DNA of 64,000 bases from Morinoia aosen (lineage: Eukaryota; Arthropoda; Malacostraca; Amphipoda; Talitridae). The position numbers and the translations under genes are program-made. Below are positions 25,069 through 36,450 of the stretch, piece by piece; position 1 is the first letter of the stretch, and each line of letters opens with the position of its first letter. The stretch is taken from contig CM059568.1 in the NCBI GenBank assembly GCA_030386875.1, positions 12,944,316 to 13,008,315 of the forward strand, read 5' to 3'. The notes beneath the pieces are model-generated. The model had not been told where the DNA came from. It worked only from the letters and a program-made list of their open reading frames with translations, and made no database searches.

Positions 25069-25174
25069 CTGAAGCATCTCTTGCAGTAGTTGGGGCGTCG
25101 GAACTGAGGATGGAATCCAAGGGGACAATGAGGGTCACCCCCTTTGGGCATTCTGCTCCTCTAGAGCACGAGGT
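25069..25174 (-). CDS. Candidate internal exon, unknown gene
   Basis: 106 bp on the minus strand is clearly GC-richer than its flanks. It ends in a near-consensus donor (ttcag|gtgagt) and follows a weak-tract acceptor (gaactgctcag). The frame enters in phase 0, leaves in phase 1 and reads TSCSRGAECPKGVTLIVPL, then DSILSSDAPTTARDAS. It is closed by an in-frame TGA just upstream of the acceptor, so the exon boundary is needed. Two cysteines and a mixed hydrophobic/polar pattern would fit an extracellular segment, but no family was recognised. Its donor phase matches the acceptor of 1338-1418, 23.6 kb downstream on the same strand. The poor polypyrimidine tract is the main argument against it. 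Confidence 0.33.
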
Positions 25175-25974
25175 CTGAGCAGTTCAAAGTTTATTTTGCT
25201 CTTATCACAGTTGGAAATTCCTCACACGCGAACGATCTGCCCTACATTGTCGCGTTGGATTTCGTTTTCAATCACACAATTTCTGTACCTTGGGTCACAG
25301 CGAACAAACAGCTGATATGTGTTATGGATTCTAATGAGCAATAAGTGAAACAAGTTGATGTTCTTTATAGTTAGCTTCTTTTCAGTATTTTCACGCACGC
25401 TCCTAAAACAGAGCCATGTATGAGCACATCGAAATGCATACAACCACAAAATTAATCCAATTAATTGAAGGAAAGATTTCTGGCACTGCGCGTGACTTTT
25501 GTGTATTGTTTTCAGATCTTCTGGTAATATTTCTTTACTGCGGAATGTTCCGCTGTCCGGCCTCTGGGCTCTGGTCAGTTGGAATGAAGGCTCGCGTACA
25601 CCTGGAAAAGGAAAAAAATAAATCAGCTAGAAGATATTCAGTTACATCTCTGAAACAGAGCTATCTCTATTTTAAAAGATTGAAAAAGATGGAAAACCAA
25701 TTCAAAGGGATTCATTTAAACGTGGGAAACAGAGTTCCATATTGTTAAGCTTGAACATTAGGGGAAACAGCTCAAATAAAAGGCATCTAGTTGAGTATGG
25801 GAAACAAAACTATCCATGGTTAAGATTGAACAGGAGGGAGAACAAGCCAATTAACACATATTCATGGGAATTTATGGAACAAAACATTCCCAAATTCCTT
25901 CGACAGACCACAGAGACAACAATACGATGACAAGCATGGATAGAGCACACCCACCCTACCTACTCTCTACTCCA
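25175..25974. other. No gene; ~76-bp imperfect tandem duplication inside
   Basis: Within 25700-25860, 'gggaaacagagttccatattgttaagcttgaaca' recurs about 76 bp on as 'gggaaacaaaactatccatggttaagattgaaca' (two copies). A 110-aa open plus frame at 25416-25748 shows no domain. Confidence 0.5.
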
Positions 25975-26082
25975 CACAGTCTAACTTTTTCGCCGCCCGC
26001 TTGCATGTTTTTCACCGGCCAATTGATTAAATCACTCGGGTGGCGAAAAGCATGCATGCTACGGCGAAAAAGTTAGACTGGC
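25975..26082. mobile_element. Palindromic MITE, copy C (~108 bp)
   Basis: Starts cacagtctaactttttcgcc and ends ggcgaaaaagttagactggc. Inner inverted blocks 'ttgcatgttttt' and 'gaaaagcatgcat' pair around a centre reading 'caattgattaaatcac'. The terminal dozen bases pair almost perfectly. Confidence 0.9.
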
Positions 26083-28264
26083 GACACAACTCCCCTGGAT
26101 GCCCGTCACCGAAAACAAGCCTTGCGATGCCGGCGTGTTTAGGAGCGTCGCTCATCTCATGTCATTATGAAGCGCGATATTGTGAAGCTAAAGCAATCAT
26201 AATGAACGCCAATTCAAAGTCGGAAGGCTGCAGTTTTGTCGTAACCCTCGATTATAACTTGAATGAATCTTAATAACTGATAGCGATGTTGTATGGCCTG
26301 CATAAATAGACAATTAGTTCTTACGGTAAAAGTGCATTAAATGATTCTCGATAAATTTAAGACTCGATTTTTTCGATTCCGAATATTCCTGCAACCCCAA
26401 ATACTTCAAAATTTCCGTTAAGCTGAACATAAGTAGTCATTTCGATCACTAAATTTTTCGTTTAATTTTTTATTCTTTCCGAACGACAAACGTTCGTTTC
26501 AGGGCAAAATGTTGCATTTGGACATAAAATAAACTTTGGTAAGATGACAAGCACATCAGTCGCAGGCCATATTTTCATTAAGCACTCAGCTGGGGACTTT
26601 GGGCTCGGAAAATAAAATAAGTTTGCTTCAACGTTTAGCAAATTTTGTCTTCACTCTATTTTAATTTACGGCCAACACTGAGAGACTTTACTGGGCTCAT
26701 ATTTTAATAAAGAATATTGAATTAGATACCAAAATTAACTTAACACGTTCATACTTGATACAGAAATACAAGCGCATTCAGATGCAAAATCATAAAATGC
26801 TACTTTACCTCAATTCAATGCAAACTTTCTATTAATACTTCAACTTTTTCTTAATTTTCTAGATGATAAATTTCTGAACCTGCAATGGAAAGCTCTTTCG
26901 AGTGAGTCAAAAAAAAAATAAAACTAAAAAATTTTTCTCGGCAATGTTTGTGTCGCTTGAATGAAACCCGTCGAGAACTTCCATTTGAATTGTGAAGTGG
27001 ACATTTTTTTTCAACAGAAAACTTTATATCAATGCAATGCTCTATATAAACAATTACTTACGCTCATTAACTCAGTACTCAATGGGTACTTCTAAATTTC
27101 CAAAATGTGTTTTGTCACAAGATGGTTCGTCGATAAATTTCGATATCTATCATTTTAGCGTGAAGAGAAATTATACAAAATTAATCATAAGAAGGGCGAG
27201 ACGAAACTAGGATAATGCAACAAAAATTATATCAAGAGGAGTTTGAAGTTACGAACAACATCTAGAAAACGTTCATTGGACTGTAGCGGATGTCAATTTC
27301 CTAAATTACGAAATTCATTTTTATAAATTCCAATCGTTTTGTACGATTAAAATGTCAAAATATTCTTGACCACATTAATATACATTAGAAGCCTATTACT
27401 ATAACAATTAGCCTGATAGAAGTTAAATTAACTATTTTGAGTGAATTAAATCATCCTCATTAGAGAAAAGATTCTTCATAGGAATACTCATAGAGAATAT
27501 TTTTTATTCGACTGATACCCTGATGCCTCGCAATGGACAGTAGTAAGAGGTACACAGTGGTAATTTTTTTTATTTTTTTATTTTTCAATTACAAAACTAA
27601 TTGTACATGAATTGCCATCGGAGTGTCGTCATCCAAAACTATAATCAAAAAAGAAACATATCCTTCATTTTCTAGAGATAAATAGCAGACCCTCGGAGTT
27701 TCAATGCCCTGCACAACTCAATATGAGAAACTGTTTAGTAAATCAATGTAGAAAAAACTCAAAGTTCATCTGAATATCTCAAGTTAGGTATCAAAACGGA
27801 TGAATATATTTCAAAGGCTGATGTACTCATCATAGGGCGGCACCATATAGTCTTGAGTTTTACGCAAAACTAGAGTGTTGTTTGTTAAGATAAGGTGCTC
27901 TTGAGGATTTATTTTATTCGTATTACCATCGATTGGTTTGAACAAGGCTGGAATATTATTGAGTCCGCGCTAGATGATGATTCTCCAATTTCTCGAGTAA
28001 ATTATTTCGAGCATTAAGCGGTTTGGTCTTCACTTAATGCAGCAGGTTTTTATAGAAGGGACTGTGAACTTCACTGCTTCAGCTGAATGTTTGATAAAAG
28101 AAGTGGAATGATGAATAGGAGCCTCATTTTGATGATATGTACTTAGCTTACCGATATAGGTTGTTACTTTTTTTTTTCGTTTCAGGTTCATTATTTCTCT
28201 GCAAATATAACGTTATTGCTTTAGGTAAAAGACTATTTTACTTTGGTGTGATATTTTTATTCAG
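26083..28264. other. No feature recognised
   Basis: AT-rich DNA. A 36-bp acceptor/donor-bounded frame near 26505-26540 (plus) is too short to support. Homopolymer-rich stretches occur at 27566-27590. Confidence 0.5.
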
Positions 28265-28375
28265 AGCCGGAATATTTCCAGGTGCCAGCACACAATATCA
28301 AAGTTGTTTAATGAGAAGAAAAACATCAGACACATTGGTGCATTATATGCAAGCTTTAGCTCCACCTGCTAAGGG
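28265..28375 (+). CDS. Candidate internal exon, unknown gene
   Basis: 111 bp on the plus strand begins after a good acceptor (gatatttttattcag) and ends at a moderate donor (aaggg|gtaaat). The frame enters and leaves in phase 2 and reads AGIFPGASTQYQSCLMRRKT, then SDTLVHYMQALAPPAK. A second, stronger acceptor (ttttttttttcgtttcag, ending at 28186) would extend the same open frame upstream into a more hydrophobic segment. Stop codons close the frame just past the donor (ggg gta.. reads taa in frame), so splicing is required. The phase fits the candidate exon at 32959-33027. No family was recognised and chance remains possible. Confidence 0.33.
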
Positions 28376-28859
28376 GTAAATAATATTGCTCATTTCACTG
28401 AAGTCGAAAATTATCTGAACAAAATAAATTACTCTATGCATTAGCACTGAACATTCGCAAAATAATATCAACTACTTTTCACATTGGAGTCGTAAATCAA
28501 CAAAATGAACTTATTGACACTTGACAACAGTATAAAAATGAACAGAACTCCATAGGACAGAAAGAGAAGTCTAGTGCTCTCACAAGGTAGTTTACTGTCC
28601 TGACTGGCCTGTTCTTCTTCTCACGGCAGTAGTCACCCAACCGCCGCCTGTGCCAACAATGTCAGCGTAAATGCGGGCCAGGTCTTTTTTTCACTTTGTC
28701 AATTTCACAAGTAAAGCAATACAAAATGAAGCAATGACTGCACAGGCGTATATGCATACACTTGTTATTTATTCTTAAGTGCTAAATGTGTTGAGCTATA
28801 AAATGCACAGAGTAGAGTCGCTTCTAGTTGAACGATTTACCGGTGGTCGCATGAATGTG
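28376..28859. other. No gene recognised; GC-richer patch
   Basis: 28610-28690 is GC-richer and follows an acceptor-like tract (tgttcttcttctcacggcag). Short frames there are open in two registers but lack a good donor. Confidence 0.4.
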
Positions 28860-29200
28860 CGATTGTTAATGGGTTGTTTGTAACAGGAGCAACACGATTG
28901 GTAGCAGAAGAACAATTGTTAGGTCTCTTGTATCGGCCAAAGTACGATTGTTAGGCAGCTCGGAACAGTAAAGAATGTTAGGTCAATTGGAGTAGCAAAA
29001 GTACAATTGTTAAGCCACTTGCGTGAGAAAAAGGACTAGGTTTAGACTACTTATAATTCAAGTACGATAGTTAAGCTCCTTTTATAAGCAAAATTATAAT
29101 TCATACGATACTAGTTCGAGTATAAATACGATTCACAGGTTCCCAGTGTTTCAAAAGTACAATTGATAGACCGCTCGTATCAGCAGAAGTACGAAAGAAC
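28860..29200. repeat. Degenerate tandem repeat, ~45-bp unit
   Basis: Decayed copies are marked by 'agtac(g/a)attgttag', 'agaagtacga' and 'aaaagtacaattgtta'. The unit length is approximate. Confidence 0.6.
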
Positions 29201-29394
29201 GGCATTGAAAGAGACAGATCAGAGTGAATGGTATGGCCTGCGAGAGGGCTGCCAAGACTCAAAGTTTAACCAAATCTTGATATTGACCTCGAGAGGCAGC
29301 CAACTCCGACGCTCGCGTCACGATTCATGTGCCATCGGATTGCTGCGAAAAAGAATGTCACTGGCAAGCTAAGTGTATGTGATATTAACACTCC

Positions 29395-29826
29395 TAAAAA
29401 CTGTGGTTCGTGTGGAATACATCATACGCCGGATGCAAACTGTCACAGAGTTGAATGTGGTCCGCGTTGGAACATCTTACACCGGATACAAATTGTCGCT
29501 GAGTTGAATGTGGTCCGTGTTGGAACATCTTACACCGGATACAAATTGTCGCTGAGTTGAATTTGGTCCGTGTTGGAACATCTTACACTAGATACAGAGC
29601 GTCACTAAGTTGAATGTGATTCATGAGGAAACATCTTACACCGGATACAAATTGTCTCTGAGTTGAATGTGATTCTTTGGGAACATCTTACACTGGATAC
29701 AGAGCGTCACTAAGTTGAATGTGATTCATGTGGAAACATCTTACACTGGATACAGAGCGTTGCTGAGTTGAATTGATTCTTGTGGAAACATCTTACGCCG
29801 GATACAGAATGTCGCCGAGTTGAATG
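29395..29826. repeat. 53-bp tandem repeat, ~8 copies
   Basis: Unit core: ggaacatcttacaccggata, then 'caaattgtcgctgagttgaatgtgg'. The spacing of the 'ggata(t)c' marker is exactly 53 bp in the left copies (29431, 29484, 29537); later copies carry small indels. Confidence 0.92.
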
Positions 29827-30288
29827 AGTTGATTGTGACTTCAACAACAAAGCGCGCACTGTTGCTATATCTTCATGGAAACAAATAGATGACTCAGAAA
29901 ACAGGTAATGCGACGCAGTAGCATCTGTTCTACATTCAAACTACCCTCCATGGTGTGTTGTTTTTCAAGCGAGGCCAACTTTTATTGAGAGTGTTTTAAT
30001 TCATAAGTAAGAGCACTCACAGCTTACCCACTAATTCAAATTATATTTAATTTTAATGTGCGTTCACCATCCAATGATACATTGCCAAAACTGGTCATTG
30101 TTGAAAGCTCAACGATCTAAGCAAGCCTAAGCATTTACTCGACGGTGACAACATCAGGTTGAAGCTGAAGATAAAAAGATGAACTGTGTTCTCCTTCTTC
30201 GGAGTGCTGGTTGCATGTTACTAATGAGTCAGACCCACACACTTGTATTACTAAAGGGCAGACGTACAGCACAACTTAGCAAAGGTGG
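29827..30288. other. Unique spacer
   Basis: No feature seen between the 53-bp and the 28/24-bp arrays. Confidence 0.5.
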
Positions 30289-32735
30289 CAGGCACACAAC
30301 CCAGCCTTATGCTTGACAGACACACAACACAGCCTTATGCTTGACAGACAACACAGCCTTATTCTTGACAGACACACAACACAACCTTATGCTTGACAGA
30401 CACACAACACAGCCTTATGCTTGAGAGACACACAACACAGCCTTATGCTTGACAGACAACACAGCCTTATTCTTGACAGACACACAACACAACCTTATGC
30501 TTGACAGACACACAACATAGCCTTATTCTTGACAGACACACAACACAGCCTTATGCTTGACAGACAACACAGCCTTATTCTTGACAGACACACAATACAA
30601 CCTTATGCTTGACAGACACACAACACAGCCTTATGCTTGACAGACACACAACACAGCCTTATGCTTGACAGACAACACAGCCTTATTCTTGACAGACACA
30701 CAACACAGCCTTATGCTTGACAGACACACAACACAGCCTTATGCTTGACAGACAACACAGCCTTATGCTTGACAGACACACAACACAGCCTTATGCTTGA
30801 CAGACACACAGCACAGCCTTATGCTTGACAGACACTCAACACAGCCTTATGCTTGACAGACAACACAGCCTTATTCTTGACAGACACACAACACAGCCTT
30901 ATGCTTGACAGACACACAACACAGCCTTATGCTTGACAGACACTCAACACAGCCTTATGCTTGACAGACACACAACACAGCCTTATGCTAGACAGACACA
31001 CAACACAGCCTTATGCTTGACAGACACACAACACAGCCTTATGCTTGACAGACACACAACACAGCCTTATGCTTGACAGACACACAACACAGCCTTATGC
31101 TTGACAGACACACAACACAGCCTTATGCTTGACAGACACACAACACAGCCTTATGCTTGACAGACACACAACACAGCCTTATGCTTGACAGACACACAAC
31201 ACAGCCTTATGCTTGACAGACACACAACACAGCCTTATGCTTGACAGACACACAACACAGCCTTATGCTTGACAGACACACAACACAGCCTTATGCTTGA
31301 CAGACACACAACACAGCCTTATGCTTGACAGACACACAACACAACCTTATGCTTGACAGACACACAACACAGCCTTATGCTTGACAGACACACAACACAA
31401 CCTTATGCTTGACAGACACACAACACAGCCTTATGCTTGACAGACAACACAGCTTTATGCTTGACAGACACACAACACAACCTTATGCTTGACAGACACA
31501 CAACACAGCCTTATGCTTGACAGACACACAACACAGCCTTATGCTTGACAGACACACAACACAGCCTTATGCTTGACAGACACACAACACAGCCTTATGC
31601 TTGACAGACACACAACACAGCCTTATGCTTGACAGACACACAACACAACCTTATGCTTGACAGACACACAACACAGCCTTATGCTTGACAGACACACAAC
31701 ACAACCTTATGCTTGACAGACACACAACACAGCCTTATGCTTGACAGACAACACAGCCTTATGCTTGACAGACACACAACACAACCTTATGCTTGACAGA
31801 CACACAACACAGCCTTATGCTTGACAGACAACACAGCCTTATGCATGACAGACACACAACACAACCTTATGCTTGACAGACACACAACACAGCCTTATGC
31901 TTGACAGACAACACAGCCTTATGCTTGACAGACACACAACACAACCTTATGCTTGACAGACACACAACACAACCTTATGCTTGACAGACAACACAGCCTT
32001 ATGCTTGACAGACAACACAGCCTTATGCTTGACAGACAACACAGCCTTATGCTTGACAGACAACACAGCCTTATGCTTGACAGACACACAACACAGCCTT
32101 ATGCTTGACAGACAACACAGCCTTATGCTTGACAGACAACACAGCCTTATGCTTGACAGACAACACAGCCTTATGCTTGACAGACACACAACACAGCCTT
32201 ATGCTTGACAGACACACAACACAGCCTTATGCTTGACAGACAACACAGCCTTATGCTTGACAGACAACACAGCCTTATGCTTGACAGACAACACAGCCTT
32301 ATGCTTGACAGACAACACAGCCTTATGCTTGACAGACAACACAGCCTTATGCTTGACAGACAACACAGCCTTATGCTTGACAGACACACAACACAGCCTT
32401 ATGCTTGACAGACACACAACACAGCCTTATGCTTGACAGACAACACAGCCTTATGCTTGACAGACAACACAGCCTTATGCTTGACAGACAACACAGCCTT
32501 ATGCTTGACAGACAACACAGCCTTATGCTTGACAGACAACACAGCCTTATGCTTGACACACAACACAGCCTTATGCTTGACAGACAACACAGCCTTATGC
32601 TTGACAGACAACACAGCCTTATGCTTGACAGACAACACAGCCTTATGCTTGACACACAACACAGCCTTATGCTTGACAGACACACAACACAGCCTTATGC
32701 TTGACAGACACACAACACAGCCTTATTTTTGACAG
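30289..32735. repeat. 2.4-kb minisatellite of interchangeable 28-bp and 24-bp units
   Basis: The long unit is acacaacacagccttatgct followed by tgacagac; the short unit lacks one 'acac'. The left third mixes both lengths, with a 'ttattcttg' variant. Roughly 30960-31430 is nearly pure 28-bp units. The right end is dominated by 24-bp units interrupted by pairs of 28-bp units. Short units keep frame (8 codons, e.g. LTDNTALC) while long ones shift it, so both strands show multiple 67-104-aa frames that are artefacts. If the flanking candidate plus-strand exons are real, the array lies in their intron. Confidence 0.97.
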
Positions 32736-32880
32736 AGTAATCATTAAAAAATTTACGCCTTTGACTGGCTTCTGATTTAAACATTTAACTCACCCTTTAA
32801 TCAAAGCCGTATAGAGTTTCTTCTCCCATCAAATACATGGCATACTCTCACAATTGCTGTAGTTTTTGGCATGAATCTAA

Positions 32881-32900
32881 TTTTTTTTTTGGGGGGGGGG
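32881..32900. repeat. T10-G10 double homopolymer
   Basis: Ten T followed directly by ten G. The same T10-G10 pattern occurs at 45407-45426. Confidence 0.85.
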
Positions 32901-32958
32901 TTAAAATAAGACTGTACTGTGTTTCAATTTTAGTGCATACAAGTAATTTCTTTTACAG

Positions 32959-33027
32959 AGTTCATGAAGCACTTGCAGTATTTCAGAACGATGGGGCATT
33001 AGATAGCTTATGCGGGTTTTTGGGAAG
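32959..33027 (+). CDS. Weak candidate exon, unknown gene
   Basis: 69 bp follows a strong acceptor (gtaatttcttttacag) and ends at a plausible donor (gggaag|gtggaa). The frame enters and leaves in phase 2 and reads VHEALAVFQNDGALDSLCGF, then LG. It could instead run on to the stop at 33053-33055 as a terminal exon, adding WKQARGFI. The pattern of hydrophobic residues resembles an amphipathic helix pair, but no family was recognised. It is phase-compatible with 28265-28375 on the same strand, with a 4.6-kb intron full of repeats between. Confidence 0.28.
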
Positions 33028-33636
33028 GTGGAAACAAGCTAGAGGTTTCATTTGAGACACGCGGGTGTGCTCGTTTTATTACGATGCAAATATTCCTTTG
33101 AGTCCGAGGACAAGGCCGAGGACATTCTTAATGGACGTTGTAAGTGCTGACTGGTTCAGTCAGTGAAGTTCAGGCATAGTTTACATAGCGGAGGCTTGTG
33201 AATTAAACTTGAAAATAAATTTGAGATGTTCATAGGAAATTTTTGTGAAAGGCCAGGAAATACTCTCGAATAAGGGGCCCGTGGAAAAGAAAAATGACCT
33301 TCAGTTCAAGCCTCTGTTAAAATGAAGTTAGAAAACTAAAACATCTCTCAAATACCTGACAAAGGTAACAGAAAAATACTGTGCTCAAATGAAGAACATA
33401 AATGAGGTAATACATATTAAATAAAAACATATCTGAGCTCTCAACACAAAGCAAAATGTTCGGTGTACCATTTCTAAGTATTTTGCCGGATTATTAGAAT
33501 AGAATAGAATAGAAATAAGCATTAAGCGAATATCAGCTTTAAGCACAAGAAGGTCATGTAAGTATTCTAGTTTATTTTCTATCGAGAGCAAAACAACTAA
33601 CAACTAAGCCGCCTCGTTAAAGTGTGATCAGCCTCG
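33028..33636. other. No gene; short AATAG microsatellite
   Basis: 'agaatagaatagaatagaa' lies at about 33496-33515. Nothing else was seen. Confidence 0.6.
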
Positions 33637-34295
33637 CGACAACAACAACCAGTGACAACAACAACCAGCCACAACAACAACCAGCGACAACAACAACCAG
33701 CTACAACAACAACCAGCGACAACAACAACCAGCCACAACAACAACCAGCCACAACAACAACCAGCCACAACAACAACCAGCTACAAAAACAACCAGCCAC
33801 AAAAACAACCAGCTACAAAAACAGCCAGCTACAAAAACAACCAGCCACAAAAACAACCAGCCACAACAACAACCAGCTACAACAACAACCAGCTACAACA
33901 ACAACCAGCTACAACAACAACCAGCTACAACAACAACCAGCCACAACAACAACCAGCTACAAAAACAGCCAGCTACAAAAACAACCAGCCACAAAAACAA
34001 CCAGCCACAACAACAACCAGCTACAACAACAACCAGCTACAACAACAACCAGCCACAAAAACAACCAGCCACAACAACAACCAGCCACAACAACAACCAG
34101 CTACAAAAACAACCCGCTACAACAACAACCAGCTACAACAACAACCAGCCACAAAAACAACCAGCCACAACAACAACCAGCTACAACAACAACCAGCTAC
34201 AAAAACAACCAGCTACAACAACAACCAGCCACAAAAACAACCAGCCACAACAACAACCAGCCACAACAACAACCAGCTACAACAACAACCAGCAG
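33637..34295. repeat. 16-bp minisatellite, ~41 copies
   Basis: The unit is cagccacaacaacaac, with common variants ctac for ccac and aaaac for acaac. The unit is one base over a multiple of three, so plus frames run open for 250-269 codons (33624-34376 and 33652-34461) with a 16-residue Gln/Asn/Thr-rich period. They are frame-cycling artefacts. Confidence 0.96.
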
Positions 34296-35564
34296 CAGCA
34301 ACAGAACACCATGGTTCCCGTTATTCAATTATGCCCAGAAAGCCGAGATGAAAGCCCGGTCTATTCGTTCCTTTAGCGTAGCAGACTTGGGTGCTGCGTC
34401 CGTCTTTGTTTCGTTAGAGTTTGTGTCTCCTGTCAGCAACAGTTATTTAACAGTGTGTTAACAACAGTTAGTAGAGTGACATGAATGAAATCAAACTTTC
34501 ATTTCAATTATCTAGCTGTTCAAGCTCCAATAAAGGATGAATAAAGGATGAGGAAATGTGTGGATGAAAATTACTGAGTTTAATTAACCGTGGATTGTCC
34601 TGTGGGATTTTAAAATATACTTCAATAAACAGGCTTGATATATTTTAATTATTGGTAAATTTCTACTTTAGAGGGTCCTTTGAAGGCATAGCCGAGTGGT
34701 GGTAATTCTTTCTTTGTTAAAGTTTCACGAACTCGCTGACGCCAATGCCAGTCCGTGTAATGACGGTATTGGAAATACCTGTCCCATACAAAGCAATAAC
34801 AATTCAAAAGTGAAAGTCTTCGAAGGTGAACTTGTCTTGGATAGCAAGATTGTTTGACGTTTGCCAAGAGGGATATGAAACCCAAAATTTGTCCTTTGCT
34901 CTCCGCGGCAACTCAGTTCACGTCATTCATACTGCGTCCTCATTCACATGAAGCTTGAGGAAAATTTCGTGCTATGGAATACCGCATAATTGCTGAAAAT
35001 TAAGTGTTTCCCTGTCGCGGTCCAGCCCTTGTCCGAAAAAATATAAGTAGGGAATTTTTCGGTGAGCACAATTTCACGTTCAGGGGTTCAATTGCTAATA
35101 ATTTACTGTTGTTCCATGTGCCACTTCTGCGTTGGACTACATTTTGACACGCATATCTCTAGCGTATGGATATCTACGAACGTAACACATTTTATATCCC
35201 ATTCTCACATTCTCTATGCAGAAATAAAATATTCCTTTAAAATTAGGGATGTGGTTATGTCTAAACTCATTGAATAATATGCACAAGACATTTCTGATAC
35301 AGCAAAGAAATATGTTGGCACATTTTATGTATCAAATTTTTTATTTAAACAGAGGTAGGCAAGACTATTGACTTTTAAATCCCTGTGTGTAAAAATTCCT
35401 AACAACTTAAACATCAAAATGACATTCTCAACGAGCCGACACTTTACGCTTGTTACATTTCTACTTAAACAAAGTTATAAGGCATTTTCTCCAATTCTTC
35501 CAGTTAACTGATGAATTTCCAATTTGATATTTAACTTTGAAGGCATAATGAGTTCAGTATTTTA
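34296..35564. other. No feature recognised
   Basis: AT-rich unique DNA with no convincing frame. Confidence 0.5.
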
Positions 35565-35898
35565 AATGACCCGAAACTGTTTTCAATTTCTATTTATTTT
35601 CAGAGAAGAATATCCTAAAAATTCTGTTTTAGCCACAAATTACGTAGTTATTTCGTATAAAATGCGAGTGTATTCCTGACTAATATCGACTTCGACTGAA
35701 CCACAATTTTATTTCATTTAAATTTAATTGTCCGTCTGATTTCAGTTCATATTTATTTTTTGAAAAGAATATCCTACAGACTCTGTTTCAGATACACAAT
35801 GCGTACTTATTTCATAAAAATTGAATGTATTCCTGACTAATATCAACTTCCACTGAACCACAATTTCCTATCATTTTTATTCAATCGTCCGTCTCGCA
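35565..35898. repeat. ~159-bp tandem duplication (two copies)
   Basis: Two imperfect copies share 'tatttatttt', 'agaatatccta', 'tgtattcctgactaatatc' and 'actgaaccacaattt', offset by about 159 bp. A short (CA)n run follows at about 35919-35932. Confidence 0.8.
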
Positions 35899-35989
35899 GG
35901 GTGTCAGTGCAATCGTCTCTCACACACACACACATCACACGCAAAACAGCTGCGGCTTAATTTAAGGGCTGGCAAAAGTATCAGGCAGC

Positions 35990-36235
35990 AAACTACTCTG
36001 CGGATCATTACACCGCAACCTGAGCTGTTCACTTCTTAAACTTAGGTGCTTGAGTGAAGGGTCAGGCAAACTTCACATCAGCTAATTGCACGCGTGATAA
36101 GGATGAGGAAAATAAAGGGTTCGAGTGAGGTAGCAGCAAACTTCACATCGGCTAATAGCGTGCTCGAAAAAGCCGAAGAAAATCACGTGGGATCAGGCAG
36201 ACTTCACCAATTACTCGCTCGTTCGGAATGGTGAA
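35990..36235. repeat. Degenerate tandem repeat, ~70-80-bp unit
   Basis: Three decayed copies are marked by 'gcaaacttcacatc(a/g)gctaat' and 'gtgatcaggca'-like motifs. Confidence 0.6.
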
Positions 36236-36239
36236 AATT

Positions 36240-36450
36240 AGAACCTCGAATAATGACGTCATTTCCGGCAACATTCAGGCCGTTCTCGCTATACTTGGGG
36301 CTGCAAATGGCTCGAACTAAACAAAGTTCTTCCTCTTTAAAGTTCGACCCGTGAATCTCGAGTCCCGTGACGTCACTGGCCTACCTGCAATAATTTTAGT
36401 ACATTCAGCGAGGACTGTGCGTCACGGCGGTGATGACTGTTCGGGAACGC
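36240..36450. promoter_or_regulatory. GC-richer patch with two perfect CRE palindromes
   Basis: TGACGTCA, the full cAMP-response element that CREB/ATF factors bind, occurs at 36254-36261 and 36368-36375, and a 'gcgtcacgg' half-site-like motif lies near 36420. The patch is GC-richer than the DNA around it and contains CpG-bearing motifs. This could be a promoter or enhancer; no TATA box, initiator or adjacent first exon was identified, so the role is inference. Confidence 0.35.

Noticed and set aside
31947-32732. Multiple 67-104-aa frames on both strands
   Set aside because: All are translations of the 24/28-bp units; equal openness on both strands shows they are artefacts.
30289-32735. CRISPR-like array
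   Set aside because: The units are directly adjacent with no unique spacers and no cas genes nearby, and the DNA is eukaryotic. It is a minisatellite.
33624-34461. 250-269-aa Gln/Asn/Thr-rich plus frames
   Set aside because: Frame cycling through a 16-bp array. The unique tails after 34295 differ between frames and have no recognisable features.
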